Shown here: positions 1 to 5,964 of the stretch, piece by piece
Position numbering within the stretch: position 1 is the stretch's first letter
How the letters are laid out: each line of letters starts with the position of its first letter
Assembly: GCA_946481735.1 (NCBI GenBank)
Contig: CAMLOU010000173.1
Coordinates: 1 to 7,472, forward strand
DNA from: an uncultured Cellvibrio sp.
Lineage (GTDB): Bacteria > Pseudomonadota > Gammaproteobacteria > Pseudomonadales > Cellvibrionaceae
Direction of reading: 5' to 3'
Length of the DNA: 7,472 bases
Program-made: the position numbers and the translations under genes
The notes under the pieces: model-generated
The model's input: only the letters and a program-made list of their open reading frames with translations
Databases searched by the model: none
Told to the model about the DNA's origin: nothing

Positions 1-562
1 GATTTATGCCGGACATTTAAACGCGACAGTGCGTAACGATGCGGCGGTTAAAATTTTTACCATTCGTGCAACGGCGTTTGAACCGGCCATCGAGGGTGAC
101 AATACAGCAGCGATTGAGACGCTGGCAGCGACAGAAGCCACGTCCCTGGCGCACTGGGTCAGCAGCGCAATTCAACGAAGCGAACGGCCCGAATTGAGTA
201 CCGCACGCGTGGTTGTCAGCGGCGGGCGCTCATTGGGCAGCGCGGAAAAATTCCAGCAATTGTTAACGCCCCTGGCCACCAAACTGAACGCCGCCATCGG
301 CGCAACCCGCGCAGCCGTCGACGCCGGTATTGCACCCAATGAATACCAGGTCGGCCAAACGGGAACCGTTGTGGCACCGGATTTGTATATTGCCGTCGGT
401 GTATCCGGCGCAACTCAACATATCGCCGGCATTAAAGACAGCCGCGTGATTGTGGCCATCAACCACGATCCGGATGCACAGATTTTTCAATGGGCCGATT
501 ACGGTTTGGTAGCCGACCTGTTCGACTCCGTCACCGAACTGGAAAGATCTCTAACGCACTAA
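1..562 (+). CDS. etfA: Electron transfer flavoprotein subunit alpha, C-terminal part (5' end outside window)
   Basis: Alpha subunit of the soluble heterodimeric electron transfer flavoprotein. It takes electrons from acyl-CoA and other dehydrogenases and passes them to ETF-ubiquinone oxidoreductase at the membrane. The reading frame is open from base 2 and gives 186 residues up to the TAA at 560-562. Family members are usually about 310 residues, so roughly the last 60 percent is present. The FAD-binding domain is complete: [18 protein letters not shown] and [11 protein letters not shown] are followed by the family signature at bases 383-463 (LYIAVGVSG, then QH, then IVAIN). The end, [10 protein letters not shown], is typical. 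A GTG at 29 is internal and not a start, because the family sequence IYAG...ATV continues upstream of it. etfB normally precedes etfA and would lie to the left. The gene ends 79 bp before fpr on the same strand. Identification is secure. Confidence 0.96.
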   Translation, partial: IYAGHLNATVRNDAAVKIFTIRATAFEPAIEGDNTAAIETLAATEATSLAHWVSSAIQRSERPELSTARVVVSGGRSLGSAEKFQQLLTPLATKLNAAIGATRAAVDAGIAPNEYQVGQTGTVVAPDLYIAVGVSGATQHIAGIKDSRVIVAINHDPDAQIFQWADYGLVADLFDSVTELERSLTH

Positions 563-571
563 TACCCGTAG

Positions 572-599
572 GTCGGATTAGCCAGAGGCGTAATCCGAC
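572..599. repeat. REP-like intergenic palindrome
   Basis: GTCGGATTA (572-580) and its exact complement TAATCCGAC (591-599) form a 9-bp stem. Inside it GCC (581-583) can pair with GGC (587-589) across a 3-base loop, leaving G590 bulged. No T-run follows, so it is not a standard terminator. The GTCGGATTA...TAATCCGAC form is like short dispersed palindromes I recall from intergenic regions of many proteobacteria (REP/REPIN-type). Copy number cannot be judged from this window. It lies 10 bp after the etfA stop. Confidence 0.6.
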
Positions 600-641
600 A
601 CCAACTCATTCACACCATAGACCCAAAGGACCACCCACACA

Positions 642-1418
642 ATGGCAGCCGTTGAACCGGAAAAAGTTTTAAGCGTTCACCACTGGAACGAATCACTGTT
701 CAGTTTCACCACCACACGCAGCGACTCACTGCGTTTTGAAAGCGGCCAATTTGTGATGATCGGTTTGCAGGTAGACGGGCGCCCACTCCTGCGCGCCTAC
801 AGTATTGCCAGCGCCACCTACGACGAACACCTGGAATTTTTTAGCATCAAGGTTCCCAACGGTCCGCTGACTTCACGCCTGCAACACCTGAAGGTAGGTG
901 ATGAACTATTGGTCGGCCGCAAACCCACCGGCTCATTGTTGTTAACAGATTTAAAACCCGGCAAGCATTTATATTTCTTAAGCACCGGCACCGGGCTCGC
1001 ACCTTTTTTAAGTTTGATTCGCGACCCGGAAGCCTATGCGCAATACGAAAAAATTATCCTGGTGCACGGCGTGCGTACGGTCAGTGAACTGGCTTATGCA
1101 GATTTCATCACCAAAGAACTGCCCGAGCATGAATACCTCGGCGAGGATGTGCGCGAAAAATTAATCTACTACCCCACCGTTACTCGGGAGCCCTTTCGCA
1201 ATCAAGGGCGCTTAACCGATTTGATTAACAGCGGAAAATTATTTGACGATATCGGATTACCGCCACTCAACCCGGAAACGGATCGCGCCATGTTGTGCGG
1301 TAGCCCGGCCATGCTAACCGACACCTGCGCGCTGCTGGACGCGCGCGGCTTTGCTATTTCTCCACGTATTGGTGAAGCCGGTGATTACGTCATTGAACGG
1401 GCGTTTGTGGAAAAGTAA
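642..1418 (+). CDS. fpr: Ferredoxin/flavodoxin-NADP+ reductase
   Basis: FAD enzyme of 258 residues that moves electrons between NADPH and ferredoxin or flavodoxin in the cytoplasm, supporting iron-sulfur and oxidative-stress functions. The N-terminal half is the FAD-binding barrel with RAYSIAS at residues 51-57. The C-terminal half is the NADP-binding fold with GTGLAP at 116-121, TREPF at 181-185 and CGSPAM at 219-224. The protein ends VIERAFVEK; this extended tail and the length match the Azotobacter/Pseudomonas-type bacterial reductase rather than the shorter enteric Fpr. The ATG at 642 is preceded by AAAGGA (625-630), a usable but somewhat distant ribosome binding site. The opening EKVLSVHHWN matches the family start. 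It sits downstream of etfA on the same strand, separated by a palindrome, and may be transcribed separately. It ends at a strong terminator. Family assignment is secure; the natural partner (ferredoxin or flavodoxin) is not visible. Confidence 0.96.
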   Translation: MAAVEPEKVLSVHHWNESLFSFTTTRSDSLRFESGQFVMIGLQVDGRPLLRAYSIASATYDEHLEFFSIKVPNGPLTSRLQHLKVGDELLVGRKPTGSLLLTDLKPGKHLYFLSTGTGLAPFLSLIRDPEAYAQYEKIILVHGVRTVSELAYADFITKELPEHEYLGEDVREKLIYYPTVTREPFRNQGRLTDLINSGKLFDDIGLPPLNPETDRAMLCGSPAMLTDTCALLDARGFAISPRIGEAGDYVIERAFVEK

Positions 1419-1439
1419 TGAATCAAAATTCATGAATTC

Positions 1440-1486
1440 TGCGCAATAAAAAACCCCGACCGACAGCCGGGGTTTTTTATTGCGCA
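1440..1486. terminator. Bidirectional rho-independent terminator between convergent genes
   Basis: A perfect 19-bp inverted repeat: arm 1440-1458, 9-base loop 1459-1467, arm 1468-1486. The core is AAAAAACCCCG pairing with CGGGGTTTTTT, so both strands present a GC stem followed by six T residues. It lies 21 bp after the fpr stop (+) and 36 bp after the pectate lyase stop (-), and can end both transcripts. Pairing continues beyond the A/T tracts into GCGCAAT/ATTGCGC, longer than a minimal terminator needs. Confidence 0.93.
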
Positions 1487-1522
1487 CTTCAGGACCAATG
1501 GCAGCCGGTCGATTGTTTCGTT

Positions 1523-2665
1523 TTAGTAATTCGTAATACCTGAGGATGTACAGCTGGCCCAGTTTCCAATACATATTGATCCGGCATTTCTCAAACGGCT
1601 GTTGGTGATCCGCGCCTCACTGTTTGGGCTGTCGCTACGGAAGATACCTTCACCCATATTGGAAATCTGACAACGGTCTACACTCACCACCGCCCTGAAT
1701 GTGGTCCCGCCATTCTGCCGCAAAAATTTACCCATGTTATCGACAACGCAATTGGAGACATTCAAGGTCGATGCTGCATTTACTTGAATAAATTTATCTT
1801 CCCCGTTGTAACCAGAGATATTGCGCAGGTTCACCGTGCCGGACGATTTGATGGTCATCGCATCCTCACCAACGTTGGTCCAGCGAATATTTTCCAGGGT
1901 GCCGCCGTTATAAACGTGAATACCATCGACACCGTTGTTGCCAATAATGACATTGCGCAAGGTCGCGCCGTTCTCAACGCGGAACGCGGGTTGCTGGCTT
2001 TCGCTTTGACCACCATCACCCAGGGCAGATGTGGGGTTGAACGTCCGGCAGCCACCATCGTAAGTGCCACTGGTTACACGGATCGTGGAAGACACCGACG
2101 TGCTGCCAGTGGAATTACAGGTTGCACCCGTGATACTGCCGTTATTACCACCATTGGTAGATACCGGATCGAAACGCCATAACTGGCTGGCGCCACCCCA
2201 ATACGTCCAGAGGCGAATATCGCCACCATCGGCCGTATTAAATTCAAATACCTCCAGCGCCTTGGCAGAAAAACGCGACGTGATCGCAAAGGTATTGTTA
2301 CCCACATTGTCGATGGCCCAATGCTGGTTGTGGCCATTCAACCAGGTCCACTGACGCGCGTCGGCGCCATCATTGCTATTCCATTCATACACATCGACAG
2401 ACTTACCACTGTGCGCAGCACGAATTGAATAATATCCGTTACCCAGGTTGGTAACGTCCCACTGCTGATTGGTTCCACCACCGTAAGTCCACTGAATAAT
2501 GTTGGCGCCGTCATCCTGGCTCCGGTTACTCACGTCCATTGCTTTACCACTCAGCTGATTGATGATGACGTAGCGCCCGTTGGCAATCTGCGCGAAAGAT
2601 GGGGAGGCCATGATGACCAGTGAGGCGAGCAACAGGGCTTTATTGCAAAGCGTTTTAATTGACAT
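1523..2665 (-). CDS. Secreted pectate lyase, ricin-type CBM13 module followed by PL3 catalytic domain
   Basis: A 380-residue exported enzyme predicted to cleave polygalacturonate (demethylated pectin) by calcium-dependent beta-elimination. Residues 1-25 are a signal peptide (lysines, then LLLASLVIMA, cleavage after SFA). Residues 27-165 are a ricin-type beta-trefoil lectin module with three repeats exactly 47 residues apart: Q-x-W at 67, 114 and 161, and sugar-contact positions D44, D91, E138. A Gly/Ser/Asn-rich linker spans about 166-190. The remainder is a PL3 right-handed beta-helix. From memory of the Bacillus KSM-P15 enzyme, the family's key residues map to D248, E267, D268, K273, K291, K313 and R316 with identical spacing, so it should be active. 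All six cysteines of the mature protein are in the catalytic part. The frame is open upstream to a TTG-type codon at 2764, but the ATG at 2665 has GGAG seven bases upstream and begins the signal peptide; the ATG at 2671 is too close to that site. The binding module probably recognises plant cell-wall glycans; its ligand is unknown. Confidence 0.93.
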   Translation of the reverse strand: MSIKTLCNKALLLASLVIMASPSFAQIANGRYVIINQLSGKAMDVSNRSQDDGANIIQWTYGGGTNQQWDVTNLGNGYYSIRAAHSGKSVDVYEWNSNDGADARQWTWLNGHNQHWAIDNVGNNTFAITSRFSAKALEVFEFNTADGGDIRLWTYWGGASQLWRFDPVSTNGGNNGSITGATCNSTGSTSVSSTIRVTSGTYDGGCRTFNPTSALGDGGQSESQQPAFRVENGATLRNVIIGNNGVDGIHVYNGGTLENIRWTNVGEDAMTIKSSGTVNLRNISGYNGEDKFIQVNAASTLNVSNCVVDNMGKFLRQNGGTTFRAVVSVDRCQISNMGEGIFRSDSPNSEARITNSRLRNAGSICIGNWASCTSSGITNY

Positions 2666-2672
2666 ACACATT

Positions 2673-2676
2673 CTCC
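2673..2676 (-). promoter_or_regulatory. Ribosome binding site that decides the pectate lyase start
   Basis: On the minus strand this reads GGAG, seven bases before the ATG at 2665 and only one base before the ATG at 2671. The spacing favours 2665, which also gives a normal signal peptide. Confidence 0.75.
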
Positions 2677-2816
2677 ATGGTTTGATTTTTATAATGTGCG
2701 GAAATATTTGATACAGCCTGACTTGAGAAGCCATCAAATACTTAACGCAAGGGTTTGCTGCCATTGAACCCGGAGGAGAATGCTATCAAGAAAATATCGT
2801 TGTTCTATAATAATAT

Positions 2817-2822
2817 ATTATA
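2817..2822 (-). promoter_or_regulatory. Candidate -10 element for the pectate lyase gene
   Basis: On the minus strand this reads TATAAT, a perfect sigma-70 -10 hexamer. At 17-bp spacing the -35 position (2840-2845) reads AACCCG, a poor match, so the promoter would need an activator. The start site would lie about 145 bases before the ATG. The surrounding sequence is A/T-rich, so a chance match is possible. Confidence 0.35.
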
Positions 2823-2845
2823 AATGTGACGACGTTTTGCGGGTT

Positions 2846-2860
2846 ATTGCGGATCGCAAT
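2846..2860. promoter_or_regulatory. Candidate operator dyad upstream of the pectate lyase promoter
   Basis: ATTGCG-GAT-CGCAAT is a perfect inverted repeat with 6-base arms and a 3-base spacer. It sits directly upstream of the -35 position belonging to the candidate -10 at 2817-2822, where an activator would bind. No regulator family is recognised from the motif. A dyad of this size can occur by chance. Confidence 0.3.
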
Positions 2861-2934
2861 GAGTAGCCTGTAAAAACCCAGGCATTTTTATATAAATTGG
2901 AAAAGAAGGGACTTTTATTACAGAAGTGGAGATC

Positions 2935-2964
2935 AAAAAAACCGGAGCCTGGCTCCGGTTTTTT
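2935..2964 (-). terminator. Rho-independent terminator of the PepSY operon
   Basis: CCGGAGCC (2942-2949) and GGCTCCGG (2951-2958) form a near-continuous palindrome around T2950; the folded loop must open by a pair or two. On the minus strand the stem is followed by seven T residues (2941 down to 2935). It begins within a few bases of the stop codon at 2968-2970. The opposite strand also has six T residues (2959-2964), so it can work both ways, but no plus-strand gene enters it. Confidence 0.9.
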
Positions 2965-2967
2965 CAT

Positions 2968-4446
2968 TTAGGCCAAGGCTTCACCCAATAGCGGCTTACG
3001 TATCTGCCGCAATCCCATCAGCAAAAATATCACGGCAATAATGAGTAGCGTAAGGTTTAAACCCATTGCCACTGGCGCTACTGTCCAGCCAAATTTAATC
3101 ATATGCAATGTCACCAGTGCGGTTAATAACAGTGCGCTGGCCATTTGCAGCAAAGCTTTGCTTTTATTGTCATCATCCAGATATTGCGCAAGCGCAATAG
3201 CCGCAACCACACCGACCCACAATATACCTGTTGACGGGATACCGATGATCACCTGGGTAATACCGGTCAACACCAGCGCAGCGGGTGTGCCCCACACCAA
3301 ACCCGTCCAGACATTGTTAAGGTAGTCGCGGGTTTTTCGTTTGACTAACCAGATATTAATTCCGGTTACCGAAACAACAGTGAGTGCCAGGCCAAAGATA
3401 GCGTAGAGAATTTTTACGGCAAAACCGCCGAAATGGCCAAAATGAATCCGGTACACCGAGAAGATAATTTGCCGCCCTGCTTCGCCGTCAGAGAATCCAA
3501 CTTTATCCAGGTAATTACCGGCGGAATCAAAACGGTATTGCTCTGCATAAATTAATCGACCCGGATGCTCGGTGCCGACAATCATATATTGGCCTGGTGT
3601 TCCTGCCTCTTCCACAGTGACGTAAAAAGGTGTGGTGCCCGGTGCAATGGTGTCCATCTGTTCCAACGCTTTGCCAATCGCCGGATGACCTATTGGTTGA
3701 TCGAGTTCAGGCTCTGCACCATACACAGCGGGAATAACGGCTTCCGTATCACCCTCAAAAAACGCAGCGGCCAGTACCAGACTCACGATGGCTGCCAGAC
3801 CAAAAAAAGCGCCGGTGATGGCAATCATTAAATGAAACGGAGCGCCCCACACACTCAAGCGATTATGGATGTCGACCTGCTCCAAACGGCGCGCGCCTTT
3901 TAAACGCAGGTTAAATGCATCTTTAAAAATACCGGGATGCGCAAGAAAACCGGAGATGATTAAACCGCACAGCATCGCCCCCAAGATGCTTACCACGATC
4001 ATCCCGAAGCTGCCGGGCAGGTGCAGATATAAATGCAAGTGAATCAACATATGCGTCCAATCGTGTTGGACTTTCTCACCCAGGCTGCCATCCGAGTTGA
4101 CAAACCAGCCACCGGTATCCGATGACACAACCGTACGCGGTACACTTTCGGTGGGCAGGGTAACGTACATGTGTTTATGTTCGTGCTCATCTTCCGCGTG
4201 CTGCTCTTCAGCGTGATGTTCAGCTTCCTGCGCGGCCAGTGTGTTGTAGGCCTGCTGTATAGCTTGCGTATCGTATTCCAGGGATTCGTGAACCGTCGGC
4301 TGCTCCCAACGTTCGAACTCCTGATAAAAAACTACGATGGCTCCTGATAAACAGACGAGATACATCAAGGCACCGACCAGCAAACCAATCCACGAATGAC
4401 TGGCGAGGGATTTTTTAACCAAACCGGGAGAGAGAATTTGTTTCAT
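2968..4446 (-). CDS. PepSY-associated membrane protein, probable iron-siderophore uptake/reductase component
   Basis: Inner-membrane protein of 492 residues. Hydrophobic segments lie near 17-41, 146-169, 203-229, 343-367, 386-402, 405-421, 432-450 and 457-478. Two large periplasmic-type loops (about 42-145 and 230-342) each carry PepSY-like sequence. Histidines typical of PepSY-TM proteins are present: H17 before the first helix, H128/H132/H136/H138/H142 before the second, H194 in DIHNRL, and H335/H338 in IHFGHFGG. Members such as FoxB of Pseudomonas use such histidines to hold heme and reduce ferric siderophores; that role here is inference. Residues 77-92 form an unusual stretch of six His mixed with Glu/Asp. 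The gene follows the membrane gene at 4452-5006 with a 5-bp gap and no clear ribosome binding site, so the two are probably translationally coupled. A Fur-like site precedes the operon and a terminator follows. Family assignment is good; substrate unknown. Confidence 0.85.
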   Translation of the reverse strand: MKQILSPGLVKKSLASHSWIGLLVGALMYLVCLSGAIVVFYQEFERWEQPTVHESLEYDTQAIQQAYNTLAAQEAEHHAEEQHAEDEHEHKHMYVTLPTESVPRTVVSSDTGGWFVNSDGSLGEKVQHDWTHMLIHLHLYLHLPGSFGMIVVSILGAMLCGLIISGFLAHPGIFKDAFNLRLKGARRLEQVDIHNRLSVWGAPFHLMIAITGAFFGLAAIVSLVLAAAFFEGDTEAVIPAVYGAEPELDQPIGHPAIGKALEQMDTIAPGTTPFYVTVEEAGTPGQYMIVGTEHPGRLIYAEQYRFDSAGNYLDKVGFSDGEAGRQIIFSVYRIHFGHFGGFAVKILYAIFGLALTVVSVTGINIWLVKRKTRDYLNNVWTGLVWGTPAALVLTGITQVIIGIPSTGILWVGVVAAIALAQYLDDDNKSKALLQMASALLLTALVTLHMIKFGWTVAPVAMGLNLTLLIIAVIFLLMGLRQIRKPLLGEALA

Positions 4447-4451
4447 AGTGA

Positions 4452-5006
4452 TTACACGTAAATAAATAAAGCGCTAAGGCCACTGGCGAGTGCAAGCCAG
4501 AGCACGGGACGATACCTGTTGGTATCTGCACACACCCAATAAGACGCCAGCCCCCACAACACCGGAACGAGGATGACAGCGGTGACCATGGCATTGACCT
4601 TGGTCCAGGGTAGCAACATCACCAACGCCACACTGCTCAGAATTGCTGCTGCGCCGGCAAGTAAAACACTGGCAAGGAATAATCCACCATGACGCAACAG
4701 TGCGTTCATATCCGGCAGGCTCGCTCGCCCCAGGTCCCATTCCTCCTGTGGGCGCTGTGCGCGTTGTGGGCGAATATCCGCTTTGAGTAACATCACGCCC
4801 CAGGCTATCAATGGAACCACCAGTAAACTCACGCTGATGCCAAACTCCGCACCGCCCGCCATAACCCAGAAAGCTGTTGCAACCAGCAGAACGAACCAAG
4901 CTGCCGGTACCAGCCACCGGTTACCACCGAATAGATTTTTCCAGGAAGCGTACAGGCAGCTGACACCTGCGCCCGCCAAGAGTGTTCCGATAACGCCGTA
5001 GAGCAT
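4452..5006 (-). CDS. Uncharacterised multi-pass membrane protein, first gene of the PepSY operon
   Basis: I do not recognise a named family. The 184-residue protein is strongly hydrophobic, with about six predicted membrane segments: 1-21, 31-50, 55-74, 107-132, 138-157 and 166-183. A basic and acidic hydrophilic loop at about 75-104 (KADIRPQRAQRPQEEW) probably faces the cytoplasm. No catalytic motif, paired cysteine or metal-binding cluster is visible. I chose the ATG at 5006 because MLYGVIGTLLAGAG makes a clean first helix. The frame is open to a TTG at 5063, but that extension has no ribosome binding site and would overlap the proposed promoter. The ribosome binding site for 5006 is weak (AGAG). 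The stop lies 5 bp before the PepSY gene, so they form one operon, and it probably assists the same iron-related function. Small membrane proteins of unknown role commonly accompany PepSY-TM genes. Existence is well supported; function unknown. Confidence 0.8.
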   Translation of the reverse strand: MLYGVIGTLLAGAGVSCLYASWKNLFGGNRWLVPAAWFVLLVATAFWVMAGGAEFGISVSLLVVPLIAWGVMLLKADIRPQRAQRPQEEWDLGRASLPDMNALLRHGGLFLASVLLAGAAAILSSVALVMLLPWTKVNAMVTAVILVPVLWGLASYWVCADTNRYRPVLWLALASGLSALFIYV

Positions 5007-5062
5007 GATGTTTACTCTGCAAAATAGAGGAAAGATTGCCATCGAGGGGAAAAGTAACAGCA

Positions 5063-5091
5063 ACCTTAATGATATTTATTATTATTTTCAA
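5063..5091 (-). promoter_or_regulatory. Candidate promoter of the PepSY operon
   Basis: On the minus strand TTGAAA (5091-5086) is a good -35, and 17 bp later TAAGGT (5068-5063) is a mediocre -10. Transcription would begin about 50 bases before the ATG at 5006. The Fur-like box lies over the -35 and spacer, the position expected for repression. Confidence 0.35.
5071..5089. promoter_or_regulatory. Candidate Fur box
   Basis: GATATTTATTATTATTTTC matches 14 of 19 positions of the classical Fur consensus (GATAATGATAATCATTATC). It lies 65-83 bp upstream of the first gene of the PepSY operon and overlaps its candidate promoter. Iron control suits a PepSY-type uptake gene. The local A/T-richness raises the chance of a false match. 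Confidence 0.45.
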
Positions 5092-5189
5092 GGAAGAACA
5101 TATTTTCTGCATATAGGGCGGATTGCCACAACCTATCCTCATAAATATCGCCAATGGGATAAATAAGTATTCCCAATCACCCGCATTGT

Positions 5190-5226
5190 ATAGTTTTTTA
5201 TTATCAAAACCATGACGTTATTCAAT
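5190..5226 (+). promoter_or_regulatory. Weak OxyR-like site upstream of ahpC
   Basis: Four tetrads spaced by seven bases read ATAG, TTAT, ATGA, CAAT, against the OxyR pattern ATAG-N7-CTAT-N7-ATAG-N7-CTAT: 12 of 16 positions agree, but only the first tetrad is exact. ahpC is a classical OxyR target in gammaproteobacteria. The motif is degenerate and no clear promoter follows, so this is a suggestion only. Confidence 0.25.
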
Positions 5227-5301
5227 TAGCCCTATCAGACTCATTTCCTTAACCTGTGCCCCGTCAACTTAAATCCCTCACAGATATCAGGAGTACGCTC
5301 T

Positions 5302-5865
5302 ATGACAACGATCAATTCCGAGATCAAACCCTTCAGCGCCCAGGCTTATCATCAAGGCAAATTCGTTCACCTGACCGAAGCGGATCTGAAAGGTAAATGG
5401 TCAGTGGTATTTTTCTACCCCGCTGACTTCACCTTCGTATGCCCCACCGAACTGGGTGACCTGGCTGACAACTATGCCGAGTTCCAAAAAATGGGCGTGG
5501 AAATTTATTCCGTGTCCACCGATACCCACTTTACCCACAAAGCCTGGCACGACAGCTCCGAAACCATCGGCAAGATTCAATACCCGATGATCGGCGACCC
5601 GACCGGCACCATCACGCGCAACTTCGGTGTGATGATTGAAGCAGAAGGCCTGGCTGATCGCGGTACTTTTGTAATTGATCCGCAAGGCAAGATTCAGATT
5701 ATTGAAATCAACGCTGGTGGCATCGGTCGCGACGCATCTGAATTGCTTCGCAAAGTGAAAGCCGCTCAGTATGTTGCTGCTCACCCCGGTGAAGTGTGCC
5801 CGGCCAAGTGGAAAGAAGGTGATGCGACTTTGGCTCCGTCACTGGATCTGGTTGGCAAAATCTAA
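5302..5865 (+). CDS. ahpC: Alkyl hydroperoxide reductase subunit C (typical 2-Cys peroxiredoxin)
   Basis: Cytoplasmic peroxidase reducing hydrogen peroxide, organic hydroperoxides and peroxynitrite. The 187-residue length equals that of the enteric enzymes. The active site [12 protein letters not shown] places the peroxidatic cysteine at C47, with P40, T44 and the catalytic arginine R120 (ADRGTF). The resolving cysteine is C166 in [14 protein letters not shown] (139-144) and the C-terminal segment are typical of AhpC that forms decamers and is sensitive to over-oxidation. The ATG at 5302 has a strong AGGAG eight bases upstream. ahpF, the reductase that recharges the C47-C166 disulfide, follows after 99 bp. 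The gene is divergent from the iron-related PepSY operon, and its upstream region holds a weak OxyR-like match. Identification is secure. Confidence 0.98.
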   Translation: MTTINSEIKPFSAQAYHQGKFVHLTEADLKGKWSVVFFYPADFTFVCPTELGDLADNYAEFQKMGVEIYSVSTDTHFTHKAWHDSSETIGKIQYPMIGDPTGTITRNFGVMIEAEGLADRGTFVIDPQGKIQIIEINAGGIGRDASELLRKVKAAQYVAAHPGEVCPAKWKEGDATLAPSLDLVGKI

Positions 5866-5917
5866 ATCATTCTTTGAAAAACGTTACACGGAACTGCAAC
5901 ACAATTGCACTTGAAAA

Positions 5918-5940
5918 AAGCCCGCCCACAAAGCGGGCTT
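5918..5940 (-). terminator. Hairpin between ahpC and ahpF, terminator-like only on the minus strand
   Basis: AAGCCCGC (5918-5925) and GCGGGCTT (5933-5940) form a perfect 8-bp stem with a 7-base loop. On the plus strand, the direction of both genes, the stem is followed by CAAAAAAATT and not by T residues. Read on the minus strand, GCGGGC is followed by six T residues. In the ahpCF transcript it may slow decay of the upstream ahpC message or reduce readthrough, giving more AhpC than AhpF. On the minus strand it would end antisense transcription. Confidence 0.55.
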
Positions 5941-5964
5941 CAAAAAAATTAAACGGAGATCACC

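Larger units (their letters stand above)
2666..2967. other. 302-bp gene-free, AT-rich region upstream of the pectate lyase
   Basis: No convincing gene on either strand. The pectate lyase frame stays open back to 2764, but that stretch has no signal-peptide or family character. The region contains the lyase ribosome binding site, a candidate -10 element (2817-2822), a short dyad (2846-2860), and at its far end the terminator of the PepSY operon (2935-2964). The long AT-rich leader fits a regulated promoter of a secreted hydrolase. Confidence 0.7.
5007..5301. other. Divergent intergenic region between the PepSY operon and ahpC
   Basis: 295 bp with no convincing gene on either strand. It is A/T-rich and must hold two divergent promoters. 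On the left are a Fur-like box (5071-5089) and an overlapping candidate promoter for the PepSY operon. On the right is a partial OxyR-like match (5190-5226) and the ahpC ribosome binding site AGGAG (5289-5293). I could not place a convincing -10/-35 pair for ahpC. Confidence 0.7.

Noticed and set aside
490..672. 60-residue plus-strand open frame across the etfA end and fpr start
   Set aside because: It overlaps two secure genes in another frame and translates the palindrome; it has no family character.
1784..2354. Plus-strand open frames opposite the pectate lyase
   Set aside because: Antisense to a gene with a full domain structure; the translations look random.
2666..2764. 33-residue N-terminal extension of the pectate lyase open frame
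   Set aside because: It would bury the signal peptide inside the protein and has no good ribosome binding site. The ATG at 2665 has GGAG at proper spacing and starts a standard signal peptide.
2823..2840. TGTGA half-site suggesting CRP
   Set aside because: No TCACA partner at the required spacing.
2823..2843. Possible KdgR-like box (AAATG...AC...GTTT) upstream of the pectate lyase
   Set aside because: Only about half of the positions agree and the right half-site is missing.
5007..5063. Longer N-terminus of the uncharacterised membrane protein starting at TTG 5063
   Set aside because: No ribosome binding site; the ATG at 5006 starts a clean membrane helix, and the extension overlaps the proposed promoter.
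5113..5136. ATAGG...CCTAT inverted repeat in the divergent region
   Set aside because: Only 5-base arms with 14 bases between them; spacing fits no known operator and chance is likely.
5401..5784. 127-residue minus-strand open frame inside ahpC
   Set aside because: Shadow of the well-supported ahpC coding frame, with no ribosome binding site or recognisable protein.
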